A stretch of 64,000 bases of DNA from Aromatoleum buckelii (GTDB lineage Bacteria; Pseudomonadota; Gammaproteobacteria; Burkholderiales; Rhodocyclaceae). The first letter of the stretch is position 1. Each line of letters opens with the position of its first letter. The position numbers were made by a program, and so were the translations under genes. A model generated the notes under the pieces. That model was not told where the DNA came from. It ran no database searches and saw only the letters and a program-made list of their open reading frames with translations. The stretch lies in contig NZ_WTVH02000008.1 in assembly GCF_012910785.2 (NCBI RefSeq), forward strand, positions 744,001-808,000. The letters are read 5' to 3'. Of this stretch, positions 48,350 to 57,669 are shown piece by piece.

Positions 48350-48691
48350 CGGGGTGCGCCGCGGACCGAGAGGCCGCGGCGCCGCAAGAACAGCTCGTCC
48401 CGCGAGCATTTGCAGTTCGCCGATCCTCCCTACACACCCTTCTGCATCTGGTCAAGGTTCCCGACGCGGCGCCCGCCGCGCAAGGAACCGCCGAGCCTCG
48501 CTGCGCCGCCTCGAGCGCCAGGCGCTGCCCCGCCACGTCCGGTCTTTCTGCCGGCGCCTCCCGCCAAACACTCGATGCCCAAATCGGGTAACAAAGTTTG
48601 AACCCGCACGCGGCTATTCAGCTATTCTGAAACATCTCTTAACAAATCTTCCCTCGGACCCGACGCCGCAGGCTGTGGGAGCAAGGCAGCA
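48350..48691. other. Gene-free stretch after DUF484
   Basis: About 340 bp without a credible gene. It begins with a 9-bp hairpin (GCGCCGCGG at 48356-48364 pairing with 48374-48382, no T-run). Open frames here lack family resemblance, and no xerC remnant was recognised. A lower-GC patch near 48590-48655 with TTGAAC at 48598 and TATTCT at 48623 (19-bp spacing) may be a weak promoter for the next gene. Confidence 0.4.
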
Positions 48692-49237
48692 ATGCCCGAC
48701 ATTGATCCTGAAACTCCTGGCGCCGGTGCGCCCGACAGCCCCAACGACGGGGCCGCCCAGACGCGTGTTTCGCTGCTGCGCAATGCGGCGATCGTGCTTG
48801 CCCGCTACCAGGTTCACAGCCTGAGGCGCCTGTTCGAGGAGTTCGAGCGGGATATTCTCTTGCCGATCCTGCTCGGCGAAATCGCGCTGCACAATATCGG
48901 TGCGCTCGAACACGACGACGAAAGCGATCGCCTCACCGCAGACGAAGTCGAGGGAGAATCCGACGAAGAGCACATGTCCCGGCTGCGGCCGTGCAACGCC
49001 TATTCGATCGCCGCTGCAACCGGCCTGCCGCGCGAGACGGTCCGGCGCAAGATCGGGCGCCTCGTCGAGCTGGGCTGGATCCGCAAGCAGCAGAACGGGC
49101 ATCTGTATCTCACGCCGCGCGCGCTGAAGCATTTCGGCAACCTGCTGTGCTCGCGTGATCTGCCGGAGTTCCTCGAAACCGCGGATCGCGTGCGGAAGCT
49201 TCGGCATCCGCGGGGCCGGACAAACCGCAAGGGCTGA
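48692..49237 (+). CDS. Winged-helix DNA-binding-type protein of unknown function
   Basis: A 181-residue protein. The first half is a helix-rich segment (LLRNAAIVLARYQVHSLRRL, FERDILLPILLGEIALHNIG) followed by an acidic linker. The second half has a winged-helix pattern: NAYSIAAATGLPRETVRRKIGRLVELGWI with a wing at QQNGHLYLTPRAL. This suggests a transcription regulator of the MarR/ArsR-like fold, but I do not recognise the family. The strongly charged N-terminal 20 residues look disordered. Monocistronic between DUF484 and rlmI. Confidence 0.7.
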   Translation: MPDIDPETPGAGAPDSPNDGAAQTRVSLLRNAAIVLARYQVHSLRRLFEEFERDILLPILLGEIALHNIGALEHDDESDRLTADEVEGESDEEHMSRLRPCNAYSIAAATGLPRETVRRKIGRLVELGWIRKQQNGHLYLTPRALKHFGNLLCSRDLPEFLETADRVRKLRHPRGRTNRKG

Positions 49238-49322
49238 AGCTTTGGCGGCACGGCGCTGGTGAGCCGGCGCCGCTCGCCTTACACTCTCGCGCCTGACTCA
49301 TCTCCCTGCGGTCCGCCTCCCG

Positions 49323-50513
49323 ATGTCCAAGCTCGTCCTCAATCCCGGCAAGGAGCGTTCGCTCCTGCGCCGTCATCCCTGGGTTTTCGCCGGCTCGGTG
49401 GCCCGCCTTGAAGGGCGCGCGCGGCCGGGCGACACCGTCGAAGTCGTCGCCGACGACGGGCGCTTCCTCGGCCGTGCGGCGTGGTCGCCGGAATCGCAGA
49501 TCCGCGCCCGGATGTGGTCGTTCGCTGCCGACATCACGATCGACCATGCATTCTTCAAGCGCCGCGTCGCCGAATCGGTCGCGCGCCGGGCGACGCATCC
49601 GCTACTCGCCGACGAGAGCGGAGTGCGGCTGATCCACGGTGAATCGGACGGCCTGCCCGGCATCATCGCGGATCGCTTCGGCGACGTCGTGGTCATGCAG
49701 CTGACGAGCGCTGGCGCCGAGAAGTGGCGCGAGGCGATCATTGCCGGGCTGGTGCAGGCGACCGGTTGCACGGCCGTGTACGAGCGCTCCGATTCCGAGG
49801 TGCGCGGCCTCGAAGGACTCGGGCCCAAGACCGGCTGCGTGCATGGCGAGCTGCCAGAGGCCGTGCTGACGATCGTCGAGAACGGCGTGCGCATGGAAGT
49901 CGATGTCATCAGTGGCCACAAGACCGGCTTCTACCTCGATCAACGCGACAACCGCCGCTTGACGGGCGTGCTCGCGGCCGGGCGCAGCGTGCTGAACTGC
50001 TTTTGCTACACCGGCGGGTTCTCGCTGCAGGCGCTGGCCGGCGACGCAACGTCGGTGCTGTCGATCGACTCGTCCGCGCCGGCGCTCGACGCGGGACGGC
50101 GCAATCTGGCGATGAATCCGCAGCTCGACGCGGGGCGCGCCGAATGGCTGCAGGCTGACGTGTTCGAGGCCTTGCGCGCGTTGAAGAGCGAAGGGCGACG
50201 CTTCGACCTGATCGTGCTCGATCCGCCGAAGTTCGCCCCGTCGGCGGCGCACGCCGATCGCGCGTCGCGCGCATACAAGGACATCAACTTGTTCGGCTTC
50301 CGCTTGCTCAATCCCGGCGGCATTCTGATGACGTACTCATGTTCCGGCGGCATCGGCCTCGAACTGTTCCAGAAAATCCTCGCCGGCGCGGCAAGCGATG
50401 CCGGCGTCGATGCGCGCATCCTGCACCGGCTGGCGGCGGCGGCCGATCACCCGGTCGGCCTTGCGGTGCCCGAAGGCGAATATCTGAAAGGGCTCGCGCT
50501 TCAGGTCGGCTGA
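49323..50513 (+). CDS. rlmI: 23S rRNA m5C methyltransferase RlmI-type
   Basis: A 396-residue protein with an N-terminal PUA-like domain (LNPGKERSLLRRHPWVFAGSV) and a class I SAM-methyltransferase domain. Landmarks are LNCFCYTGGFSLQAL (SAM loop), LDPPKFAPS and the catalytic cysteine in TYSCSGG. RlmI methylates C1962 of 23S rRNA in E. coli; close homologues include RlmK-type proteins, so the exact base is inferred. The ATG at 49323 begins the family N-terminus. Confidence 0.87.
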   Translation: MSKLVLNPGKERSLLRRHPWVFAGSVARLEGRARPGDTVEVVADDGRFLGRAAWSPESQIRARMWSFAADITIDHAFFKRRVAESVARRATHPLLADESGVRLIHGESDGLPGIIADRFGDVVVMQLTSAGAEKWREAIIAGLVQATGCTAVYERSDSEVRGLEGLGPKTGCVHGELPEAVLTIVENGVRMEVDVISGHKTGFYLDQRDNRRLTGVLAAGRSVLNCFCYTGGFSLQALAGDATSVLSIDSSAPALDAGRRNLAMNPQLDAGRAEWLQADVFEALRALKSEGRRFDLIVLDPPKFAPSAAHADRASRAYKDINLFGFRLLNPGGILMTYSCSGGIGLELFQKILAGAASDAGVDARILHRLAAAADHPVGLAVPEGEYLKGLALQVG

Positions 50514-50857
50514 ACGCCTTCGCTCGCCGGCGCGCGCCAGTCCGGGTTCGGGCCGCGCTCGCCGGTCGTGAAGGCCGCGCTGACCAGACCCAGCGCGAGC
50601 ACGATCAGCAGGAAATAGCGGAGCTGCCAGCGGCGCGGCGCGGCGCGTCCGTCGCCGTGTCCCGCCTGCCGGCCGGCCATCAGGCCGAGCGCGGCGACGA
50701 CGACGAGGCCGGCACCGAGCAGCTGCGACGACAGGCCGCCGAGCAGCACGCCGCGGGCCGGATCGAAGCGATCGGGCCAGAAGAACGTCGGCCCCTGCAG
50801 CAGATGGATTGCGCCGAACACACACAGCACGATCGCCAAAGCCTGGAACGTGCGCAT
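50501..50857 (-). CDS. Small membrane protein of unknown function
   Basis: A 118-residue protein with three predicted membrane helices (FQALAIVLCVFGAIHLLQG, LLGAGLVVVAALGLMAG and YFLLIVLALGLVSAAF). The C-terminal tail overlaps the end of rlmI by 13 bp in the opposite direction. No known family was recognised. It lies 9 bp downstream of ruvB and may be part of the ruvAB transcript. Confidence 0.65.
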   Translation of the reverse strand: MRTFQALAIVLCVFGAIHLLQGPTFFWPDRFDPARGVLLGGLSSQLLGAGLVVVAALGLMAGRQAGHGDGRAAPRRWQLRYFLLIVLALGLVSAAFTTGERGPNPDWRAPASEGVQPT

Positions 50858-50866
50858 TGCGACCGC

Positions 50867-51928
50867 TCAGGGAGTGGAGAATAGCTCCGCGCTTTCGTCG
50901 CCGGCGCGCCGGGGAAAGGCGAGGCCGAAATGCTGCCAGATCGACGCGCTCGCGATGCGCCCGCGCGGCGTGCGCTGCAGGTAGCCCTGCTGGATCAGGT
51001 ACGGTTCGAGCACGTCCTCGATCGTGTCGGATGATTCGCCGATCGCCGCGGCGAGGTTGTCGAGCCCGACCGGGCCGCCGCCGAATTTTTCGAGCATCGC
51101 GCCGAGCAGCTTGCGGTCCATCAGGTCGAGTCCGAGGTGGTCGACGTCGAGCATGAGCAGCGCGGCATCGGCGACGGTGGCGGTGATGTCGCCGTCGGCT
51201 TTCACCTGCGCATAGTCGCGTACACGGCGCAGCAGCCGGTTCGCGATCCGCGGCGTGCCGCGCGCCCGCCGCGCGATCTCGACCGCTCCGGCGTCGTCGA
51301 TCGTGACATCGAGCAGGCTGGCGGAACGCCCGACGATGTACGCGAGCTCCTGCGGCGTGTAGAACTCGAGCCGTGCCGCGATGCCGAAACGGTCGCGCAG
51401 CGGGTTCGTCAGCATCCCGGCGCGCGTCGTCGCGCCTACCAGCGTGAAAGGTGGCAGATCGAGTTTGACCGAGCGCGCCGCGGGCCCTTCGCCAATCATG
51501 ATGTCGATCTGGAAATCCTCGAGTGCCGGATAGAGGATCTCCTCGACGACCGGCGACAGGCGGTGGATCTCGTCGATGAACAGCACGTCGTGCGGTTCGA
51601 GGTTCGTCAGCAGCGCCGCGAGATCGCCGGCGCGTTCGAGCACCGGCCCCGAAGTCTGGCGCAGGTTCACGCCCATCTCGGCGGCGACGATGTGCGCGAG
51701 CGTCGTCTTGCCCAGACCCGGCGGGCCGAACAGCAGCACGTGGTCGAGCGCCTCGCCGCGGTTCTTCGCCGCCTGGATGAAGATCTCGAGCTGTTCGCGG
51801 ATTTTTGCCTGGCCGACGTATTCGGCGAGCCGCTTCGGACGCAGCGCGCGCTCGACGACGTCTTCCTGGCGGTCGGCGGTCTGCGCCGAAATCATGCGCG
51901 GAGCCTGCAGTTTGTCGGTTTCGATCAT
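50867..51928 (-). CDS. ruvB: Holliday junction branch migration DNA helicase RuvB
   Basis: A 353-residue AAA+ motor. Walker A is GPPGLGKTT near residue 70, Walker [10 protein letters not shown] near 118, sensor and box VI region [16 protein letters not shown], and the C-terminal winged helix ends [14 protein letters not shown]. With RuvA it migrates Holliday junctions during recombination. The ATG at 51928 gives the common MIETDKL start. ruvA lies 51 bp upstream; ruvC is absent from the window. Confidence 0.96.
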   Translation of the reverse strand: MIETDKLQAPRMISAQTADRQEDVVERALRPKRLAEYVGQAKIREQLEIFIQAAKNRGEALDHVLLFGPPGLGKTTLAHIVAAEMGVNLRQTSGPVLERAGDLAALLTNLEPHDVLFIDEIHRLSPVVEEILYPALEDFQIDIMIGEGPAARSVKLDLPPFTLVGATTRAGMLTNPLRDRFGIAARLEFYTPQELAYIVGRSASLLDVTIDDAGAVEIARRARGTPRIANRLLRRVRDYAQVKADGDITATVADAALLMLDVDHLGLDLMDRKLLGAMLEKFGGGPVGLDNLAAAIGESSDTIEDVLEPYLIQQGYLQRTPRGRIASASIWQHFGLAFPRRAGDESAELFSTP

Positions 51929-51979
51929 CGCGAGAGTTTAGCCTGAGCGGCCCATGCGGCGAAACTCGGCCTCGCGGCC

Positions 51980-52579
51980 TCAGGCTTTCGACAGCAGCTT
52001 GAGCGCCTGGCGGATGCCGTCGGAGACGCCTGTCTCGGGCGGAATCGCTTTCAGCGCCGATTGCGCTTCCTTGTCGTTGTAGCCGAGCGCGAGCAGCGCG
52101 TTGAGGATGTCGCTGCGACTGTCTGCCGGCTGCGCTGCAGCGCCTGGAACGGTGCTTGCGCCGAGCCCGGGCAACGCCCTGCCGAGCTTGTCGCGCAGTT
52201 CGAGCAGCAGCCGCTCGGCGGTTTTCTTGCCGATGCCGGGAATTTTCACAAGGCGACCGGTTTCCTGCAGCGCGACTGCCTGCGCGAGATCGCCGACCGA
52301 CAGGCCCGAGAGCACCGACAGCGCGGTGCGCGCGCCGATGCCGGACACTTTCAGCAGCTGGCGAAAGGCGGCGCGTTCGTCGGCGCTCGCGAAGCCGTAG
52401 AGGAAATGGCCGTCCTCGCGGATCGCCAGGTGCGTGAACAGCGAGAGCGACTGCCCGGTCGCGGGCAGGCCGTAGAACGTGCTCATCGGCACGTCGATTT
52501 CGTAGCCGACGCCGTGCGTGTCGACGACGATCTGCGGCGGGTTCTTTTCCAGCAGGATGCCGGTGATGCGTCCGATCAT
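51980..52579 (-). CDS. ruvA: Holliday junction DNA-binding protein RuvA
   Basis: A 199-residue junction-binding subunit. The N-terminal OB domain begins [20 protein letters not shown], helix-hairpin-helix segments include [17 protein letters not shown] and [19 protein letters not shown], and the C-terminal RuvB-contact domain ([16 protein letters not shown]) follows a flexible linker. It forms the tetramer that loads RuvB. No LexA box was recognised upstream. Confidence 0.95.
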   Translation of the reverse strand: MIGRITGILLEKNPPQIVVDTHGVGYEIDVPMSTFYGLPATGQSLSLFTHLAIREDGHFLYGFASADERAAFRQLLKVSGIGARTALSVLSGLSVGDLAQAVALQETGRLVKIPGIGKKTAERLLLELRDKLGRALPGLGASTVPGAAAQPADSRSDILNALLALGYNDKEAQSALKAIPPETGVSDGIRQALKLLSKA

Positions 52580-52614
52580 GAGGGGTGGTCCGGAGGTCTG
52601 GGAGTTGTGTCCGA

Positions 52615-53574
52615 TCAGCCGTGCGAGCCGAACGCGAGCGTCGCAGCGAGCACGAGACCGTGCAGGTTCGTCGCGGCGATCGTCAGCCTGATCGCCGGTG
52701 CGAGTTCGGCCGGTTCACCGGCGTGCTCGCGCAACTGCCGCGCGGCATGAAACGAGAGGACCAGCGTCAGCGCCGCGGCGGCGCACGCCTGCGGCAGGTT
52801 GTTGCGTCCGATCTGCAGCACGAGCCAGCCGTAAGCGACCAGCGCGATGCCGAAATAGCCCCATTTCGCGGTGTCGGCGCCGAGGCGCACGACGAGCGTG
52901 CGCTTGCCTGCCGCGGCGTCAGCGGCGCGGTCCGGGAACTGGTTGATGTAGAGGAGGTTCGCGACGAGCAGCGCGAACGATACGCCGGCCGCGACCGGCG
53001 TCCAGGCGAACGCGCCGCGCTGGACGAAATCGGCGCCGACCACGACGAGCAGCCAGCACGCCGCGACAGCGAATTCGCCCAGCCCGCGGCTCGCAAGCTT
53101 GAGCGGCGGCGCCGAATACGCCCAGCCGAGCACGAGTCCGGCCAATCCGATCGCAATCAGGCCCGCCCCCGCGCCGAACGCGAGCCACAGTCCGGCCGGG
53201 ATCACCAGTGCGAACAGCGCGTAGCCGAATGCCGCCGTCTCGCGCAGCGTGAGCACGCCGTTCTGGATGAAGCGGCTGCCGCCGGTGAACGGATAGATGC
53301 GCTCCGAGTTTGCGGCATCGGCGCCGGTGACCGCGTCGTGAAAGTCGTTGAGCACGTTCGCGCCGGCGTGCGCGAGCAGCGCGAACAGCACCGTGACCGC
53401 TGCGCGCAGCCCATCCAGCGCAACGCCGTCGGCATGCGCCGCGGCGAGCCCGATCAGGCAGCCGGCGAGCGTGACGCTGAGGAAAGCCGGGCGTGTCGCC
53501 GCGAAGTAACGCCGCGGCGCGCTCGCGTAGCGTTGCGGCGTCGGCTCGGCGGCCGGAGGCGCAGCGCGACTCAC
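52615..53574 (-). CDS. UbiA-family prenyltransferase
   Basis: A 319-residue integral-membrane prenyltransferase with eight or nine helices. The two Mg-pyrophosphate motifs are [14 protein letters not shown] (NDX2DX4D-type) near residue 75 and [15 protein letters not shown] near 210. [16 protein letters not shown] block follows the first region. The family includes MenA and UbiA; this branch ([11 protein letters not shown]-like absent) cannot be assigned to one quinone. The start is a GTG at 53574 overlapping the rng stop (GTGA), so it is coupled to rng. Confidence 0.83.
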   Translation of the reverse strand: MSRAAPPAAEPTPQRYASAPRRYFAATRPAFLSVTLAGCLIGLAAAHADGVALDGLRAAVTVLFALLAHAGANVLNDFHDAVTGADAANSERIYPFTGGSRFIQNGVLTLRETAAFGYALFALVIPAGLWLAFGAGAGLIAIGLAGLVLGWAYSAPPLKLASRGLGEFAVAACWLLVVVGADFVQRGAFAWTPVAAGVSFALLVANLLYINQFPDRAADAAAGKRTLVVRLGADTAKWGYFGIALVAYGWLVLQIGRNNLPQACAAAALTLVLSFHAARQLREHAGEPAELAPAIRLTIAATNLHGLVLAATLAFGSHG

Positions 53575-55025
53575 AGCAGCACGATGTCGAACTGTTCCTG
53601 CGAGTAGCTCGCTTCCGGATGCAGCGAGATCTTCTTGCCGATGAAGTCCGACAGCATCGCTAGCGACTGGGATTCCTCGTCGAGGAAGAGGTCGATGACG
53701 TTCGGCGCGGCGAGTACGCGGAACTCGCGCGCGTTGAACTGGCGCGCCTCGCGCAGCAGTTCGCGCAGGATCTCGTAGCACACCGTGCGCGCGGTCTTGA
53801 CTTCGCCGCGGCCATCGCAGGTCGGGCAGGGCTCGCACAAGAGATGGGCGAGGGACTCGCGCGTGCGCTTCCTCGTCATTTCGACGAGGCCCAGCGCGGT
53901 AAAGCCGTTGACGGTCATCTTGGTGTGGTCGCGCGCGAGCGCCTTCTTGAACTCGTCGAGCACCATGTCGCGATGCTCGACGTTTTCCATGTCGATGAAG
54001 TCGATGATGATGATGCCGCCGAGGTTTCGCAGGCGCAGCTGGCGGGCGATCGTCTGCGCCGCCTCGAGGTTGGTCTTGAAGATCGTGTCGTCGAAGTTGC
54101 GCGCGCCGACGAAACCGCCGGTGTTGACGTCGACGGTCGTCATCGCTTCGGTCTGGTCGATGATCAGGTAGCCGCCGGACTTGAGGCTGACACGCCGCGC
54201 GAGCGCTTTCTGGATCTCGTCCTCGACGTTGTGCAGGTCGAACAGCGGCCGCTCGCCGCCGTAGTGCTCGAGCAGCGGCAGCACCTTGGGGGTGTACTCG
54301 GCGGCGAAAGCGGCGAGTTTCTGGTGGTTCTCGCGCGAATCGACGAGGATGCGCGAAGTGTCGTCATCGACGAGGTCGCGCAGCACGCGCTGGCCGAGGC
54401 CGAGGTCTTCGTACAGCAGGCTCGGCGGGAAGCGGCCGGTCGCGCTGTTGCGGATCTCGTTCCACAGTTTGCGCAGGTACGCGATGTCGGCGCCGAGTTC
54501 GTCGTCGGACGCTGATTCGGCCATCGTGCGGACGATGAAGCCGCCGGCTTCGTCCGCCGGCACGAGTCGTGTCAGGCGCTCGCGCAGCGCCTCGCGCTCC
54601 GATTCGTCCTCGATGCGCTGCGAGATGCCGATGTGCTTTTCCTGGGGCAGGTACACGAGCAGCCGCCCCGCGATGCTGATCTGCGTCGACAGGCGTGCGC
54701 CTTTGGTGCCGAGCGGGTCCTTTAGCACCTGCACGGTGAGATTCTGGCCTTCGGCAAGGATGCGCTCGATCGGCCGCCCCGTGTCGCCGTTGTGTCGATC
54801 GCTCCAGATGTCGGCGACATGAAGAAAGGCGGTGCGTTCGAGACCGATGTCGATGAACGCCGACTGCATGCCGGGCAGCACGCGCACGACCCGGCCGAGG
54901 TAGATGTTGCCGACGATGCCGCGGCTCGCGGTACGCTCGACGTGCAGTTCCTGTACCACGCCCTGTTCGACGATCGCGACGCGCGTCTCCTGCGGCGTGA
55001 AGTTGATGAGAAATTCGATGCTCAT
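53571..55025 (-). CDS. rng: Ribonuclease G
   Basis: A 484-residue RNase E/G-family endonuclease. It has the N-terminal S1 domain (GNIYLGRVVRVLPGMQSAFIDIG), the 5-prime-sensor and DNase I-like catalytic region with VDVNTGGFVG and IIIDFIDMENVEHRDMV supplying the Mg-binding aspartates, and a zinc-link CPTCDGRGEV near residue 415. It lacks the long C-terminal scaffold of RNase E, so Rng is the right assignment. A 50-bp near-perfect palindrome lies 16 bp upstream of its ATG (55025). Confidence 0.93.
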   Translation of the reverse strand: MSIEFLINFTPQETRVAIVEQGVVQELHVERTASRGIVGNIYLGRVVRVLPGMQSAFIDIGLERTAFLHVADIWSDRHNGDTGRPIERILAEGQNLTVQVLKDPLGTKGARLSTQISIAGRLLVYLPQEKHIGISQRIEDESEREALRERLTRLVPADEAGGFIVRTMAESASDDELGADIAYLRKLWNEIRNSATGRFPPSLLYEDLGLGQRVLRDLVDDDTSRILVDSRENHQKLAAFAAEYTPKVLPLLEHYGGERPLFDLHNVEDEIQKALARRVSLKSGGYLIIDQTEAMTTVDVNTGGFVGARNFDDTIFKTNLEAAQTIARQLRLRNLGGIIIIDFIDMENVEHRDMVLDEFKKALARDHTKMTVNGFTALGLVEMTRKRTRESLAHLLCEPCPTCDGRGEVKTARTVCYEILRELLREARQFNAREFRVLAAPNVIDLFLDEESQSLAMLSDFIGKKISLHPEASYSQEQFDIVLL

Positions 55026-55040
55026 TGGGAAAACCGGTAA

Positions 55041-55090
55041 TGGGGAATGCGCAATCGATGATGTCCACATCATCGATTGCGCATTGCCCA
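55041..55090. repeat. 50-bp near-perfect palindrome upstream of rng
   Basis: Arms 55041-55064 and 55067-55090 are 24-bp reverse complements with one mismatch and only CC between them; the core is ATGCGCAATCGATGATGT. On the rng side it would form a very stable leader hairpin ending 16 nt before the rng start codon. It has no T-run and lies inside the maf-rng operon. Possible roles are RNase processing or autoregulation of rng, or an intergenic repeat element. Confidence 0.75.
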
Positions 55091-55117
55091 TCGCGTCCCG
55101 CAGGTGAGCCGCCGCGG

Positions 55118-55738
55118 CTACAAAGGATAGCCGAAGCTTTCGAGCAGCTGGGCGGTTTCGAACAGCGGCAGGCCCATGATTCCGGTGTAGCTGCCGCGGA
55201 TCTCCTCGATGAACAGCGCCGCTCGCCCCTGGATGCCGTATGCACCCGCTTTGTCCATCGGTTCGCCGGTGGCGATGTAGTGGCGGATCTCGGCGTCGTC
55301 GAGGGGGCGAAAACGCACTTCGCTGATGCTCGTCCGGCTGCGCGTGCGACTGCCGTCGCTCAGCGCGACTGCGGTCAGAACGCGGTGCGTGCGTCCCGAC
55401 AGCTGGTGCAGGATCGCCGCGGCGTCGGCGGCATCGGCAGGCTTACCGATGATATGGCCATCCAGTTCGAGCGTCGTGTCGGCGCCCAGCACCGCGTGAT
55501 GGGGCAGCGAACGCCATTGCAGGCGCCGACATCCCGCTTCGGCTTTGGTCAGCGCGAGGCGCTCGACGTAACGTTCGACGGGCTCGCCGGGCTGCGGGGT
55601 TTCGTCGACATCCGCGTCCTGGCCGCGCTCGCCGCCGCGGAACACGAGCAGCTCGAATTGAACGCCGATCTGGCGCAGCAACTCGCGCCGGCGCGGGCTG
55701 CGCGATGCGAGGTAGATGCGGGCTTGAATGGGCTTCAT
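55118..55738 (-). CDS. maf: Maf-family nucleoside triphosphate pyrophosphatase
   Basis: A 206-residue Maf-like pyrophosphatase with the N-terminal loop LASRSPRRRELLRQIGV, the catalytic aspartate in VLGADTTLELDG near residue 85, and KAGAYGIQGRAALFIEEIRGSYTGIMGLPL. Such enzymes hydrolyse dTTP, UTP and modified nucleotides. In related bacteria maf is next to rlmH; here a 3-kb redox module separates them. The ATG at 55738 begins the family N-terminus MKPIQARIYLASRSP. Confidence 0.9.
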   Translation of the reverse strand: MKPIQARIYLASRSPRRRELLRQIGVQFELLVFRGGERGQDADVDETPQPGEPVERYVERLALTKAEAGCRRLQWRSLPHHAVLGADTTLELDGHIIGKPADAADAAAILHQLSGRTHRVLTAVALSDGSRTRSRTSISEVRFRPLDDAEIRHYIATGEPMDKAGAYGIQGRAALFIEEIRGSYTGIMGLPLFETAQLLESFGYPL

Positions 55739-55914
55739 TGGTGTCGGGGCGCCGGGAATGTGCAGTTCGGCCGAAATTCTACCGCGCGCGGCCCCGCAAA
55801 TGCGCCGGCAATGCCCCGTTTCGGTCGATGCGGAGTGATCCCTGCGGCCTGGCCTCTTCATGCACGGTCCGCCGGGCCGTTTCTCGGCGTGCGCCGGCAA
55901 GATCGCCCGGTGAC

Positions 55915-57591
55915 CTAGAACTGTTCCAGCCGCACCGGCCAGCCGCGGCGTCGGCAGACGCGTACGACGTCGCTGGCGAGGGCCGCCGGTCCGCAGACGA
56001 AGCAGGTGGGACGCCGGCTCTGGACGGCGATTTCGGCGGCGAGCGTCGACCAGTCGGGCATGCCGCTGCGCAGCCTCACTCCCGGCTCGCCCTGAACGCG
56101 CTCCAGCCACACCGGCGGGCGGCCATCTTCAGGCAGATCGGTGAGGTAGAAGTACCAGTGGCAGCGGATGTCCCGGCGCTCGCACAGGCGCTCGACCAGG
56201 GGGCGCACCCATTCCAGCAGCGCCGGCTCGCGCACCATCCAGACCAGGTGGAATTCGCGGTGCATCCCGGGCTCGCGCAGGATTTCCCGGATCAGGCCGA
56301 GGAAGGGTGTGACGCCGATGCCGCCAGCCACCAGCACCCATTCCCCTGTCTTCAGCGCATGGGCCACCGGACTGGCGTAAGGTCCCCGCAGATCGACCTG
56401 CAGTGTGTGCTCGGTCTTGCCGGCCAGCGTCGCCTGCAGGCGACCGGTCCAGTCGCCACTGCAGCGGATCTTGAGTACCACCGAGTCTCCTTCCGCCGTC
56501 GGACGCTGGCCGGTGAGGGAGAACTCGTGCCATTCCTTGCGCGACAGGGCGGGAATGCGCAGCCGCACGTAGTGGCCGGCGCGCAGGATCATGCCTTGGG
56601 GGCGATCGATCTCCAGGCGCACCACGTTGCCTTCCAGGGGGGTCAGCCGGGCGATGCAGTCGCGATAAAGGTGATGGCGGCGGGAAAGGTAGAGTTCGGC
56701 CGCCAGCCCGACCAGCGGCAGATAGATCCACTCCAGGCTGGGGATGTGCAGCAGCAGAAGGGCGGCGAACAGGTAGCCGAGGCGGTGGATGCGCTGGAAC
56801 AGGTGATGATGCCGGCGGCGGAAGTGCTTCAGGGAGAAGATCCATAGCGCCGCCCCGAGGACGAACAGCACGAGGCCGCTCATGTTGATGCGGAATTGGC
56901 GCGACTGGATGTTCTCTCCGGTCCAGGAAGCCGCCTCCGCGTAATTGGTGATGGGCATCCCGGGAATCGCGTAGGTCTGGGTCGACGAGCTGCTGTGGCA
57001 CTTGCCGCACTCATCCTTGATGAAATACCCCAGTTCCGCCTCGTACATGTCCTTCGGCATGCCGGCGGCGATCCAGCGCTCGGTGATGTCGATGTACTCG
57101 TCGTCGCTGACGAACTCGTACATCGTGGTGCGCATGGCGCGCAGCAGATCCGGCTCACGGCCGAAGAGGATGTCGGTGAAGGGGGCGTTGAGGGTCGTGA
57201 AATAGCCCAGGTAGTTCGCGCCATGCACCAGGGCGAGGGCGATGAACAGGTGGCCGAGCCAGCGGTGGACGGACTTGGCCTTGTCCAGCGGCAGCCCCTC
57301 GCCCAATCGGGAGCGGCGCAGCGCCGAGACGGCATGGCGCATCACCGGCAGCCACAGGACGGCAAGCACCACCAGGAGGGACCAGGCGGTGCCCCGGGCG
57401 AGCCGCATGGGCAGGTTCGTGGTCTCGTTCGACTGGTAGATGAAGCCGAGGTAGAACTGGGCGACCAGGGCGGCGCTGAAGAGAAGCAACCAGGGGATGC
57501 CCGACCACAGGTTGTGGCGCGCAGTGAGCCGGCCCGGACGCCAGCCTCCCGGCGCTGCAGTCGAGACGGCGAGTATGTTGCGGGTATTCAT
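55915..57591 (-). CDS. NOX/ferric-reductase-like flavocytochrome b with embedded heme-c motif
   Basis: A 558-residue membrane oxidoreductase. Two bis-histidine pairs for b hemes are visible: H109/H123 (HRWLGHLFIALALVHG) and H269/H282 (HRLGYLFAALLLLH). Between these helices lies a roughly 110-residue loop, probably extracytoplasmic, with ECGKCHSSS (C195, C198, H199), a CXXCH heme-c attachment site. The C-terminal half is an NADPH-ferredoxin-reductase-type unit: HEFSLTG (FAD), GGIGVTPF and FVCGP (NAD(P)H). It should pass electrons from cytosolic NAD(P)H through FAD and b hemes to the outside. The substrate is unknown; iron is suggested by the Fur-box promoter. It lies 78 bp downstream of its partner gene. 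Confidence 0.82.
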   Translation of the reverse strand: MNTRNILAVSTAAPGGWRPGRLTARHNLWSGIPWLLLFSAALVAQFYLGFIYQSNETTNLPMRLARGTAWSLLVVLAVLWLPVMRHAVSALRRSRLGEGLPLDKAKSVHRWLGHLFIALALVHGANYLGYFTTLNAPFTDILFGREPDLLRAMRTTMYEFVSDDEYIDITERWIAAGMPKDMYEAELGYFIKDECGKCHSSSSTQTYAIPGMPITNYAEAASWTGENIQSRQFRINMSGLVLFVLGAALWIFSLKHFRRRHHHLFQRIHRLGYLFAALLLLHIPSLEWIYLPLVGLAAELYLSRRHHLYRDCIARLTPLEGNVVRLEIDRPQGMILRAGHYVRLRIPALSRKEWHEFSLTGQRPTAEGDSVVLKIRCSGDWTGRLQATLAGKTEHTLQVDLRGPYASPVAHALKTGEWVLVAGGIGVTPFLGLIREILREPGMHREFHLVWMVREPALLEWVRPLVERLCERRDIRCHWYFYLTDLPEDGRPPVWLERVQGEPGVRLRSGMPDWSTLAAEIAVQSRRPTCFVCGPAALASDVVRVCRRRGWPVRLEQF

Positions 57592-57669
57592 GCTGGCAAG
57601 CCTCCTGGTCGGAGCGGGCGTGAACGGTTCCCGGTACCGGCGCCGGCATGCCGGCGCCGGCGCTCGGTC

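Noticed and set aside
48350-48691. Possible xerC remnant after DUF484
   Set aside because: Translated frames show no tyrosine-recombinase motif (no R..HxxR or catalytic Y context).
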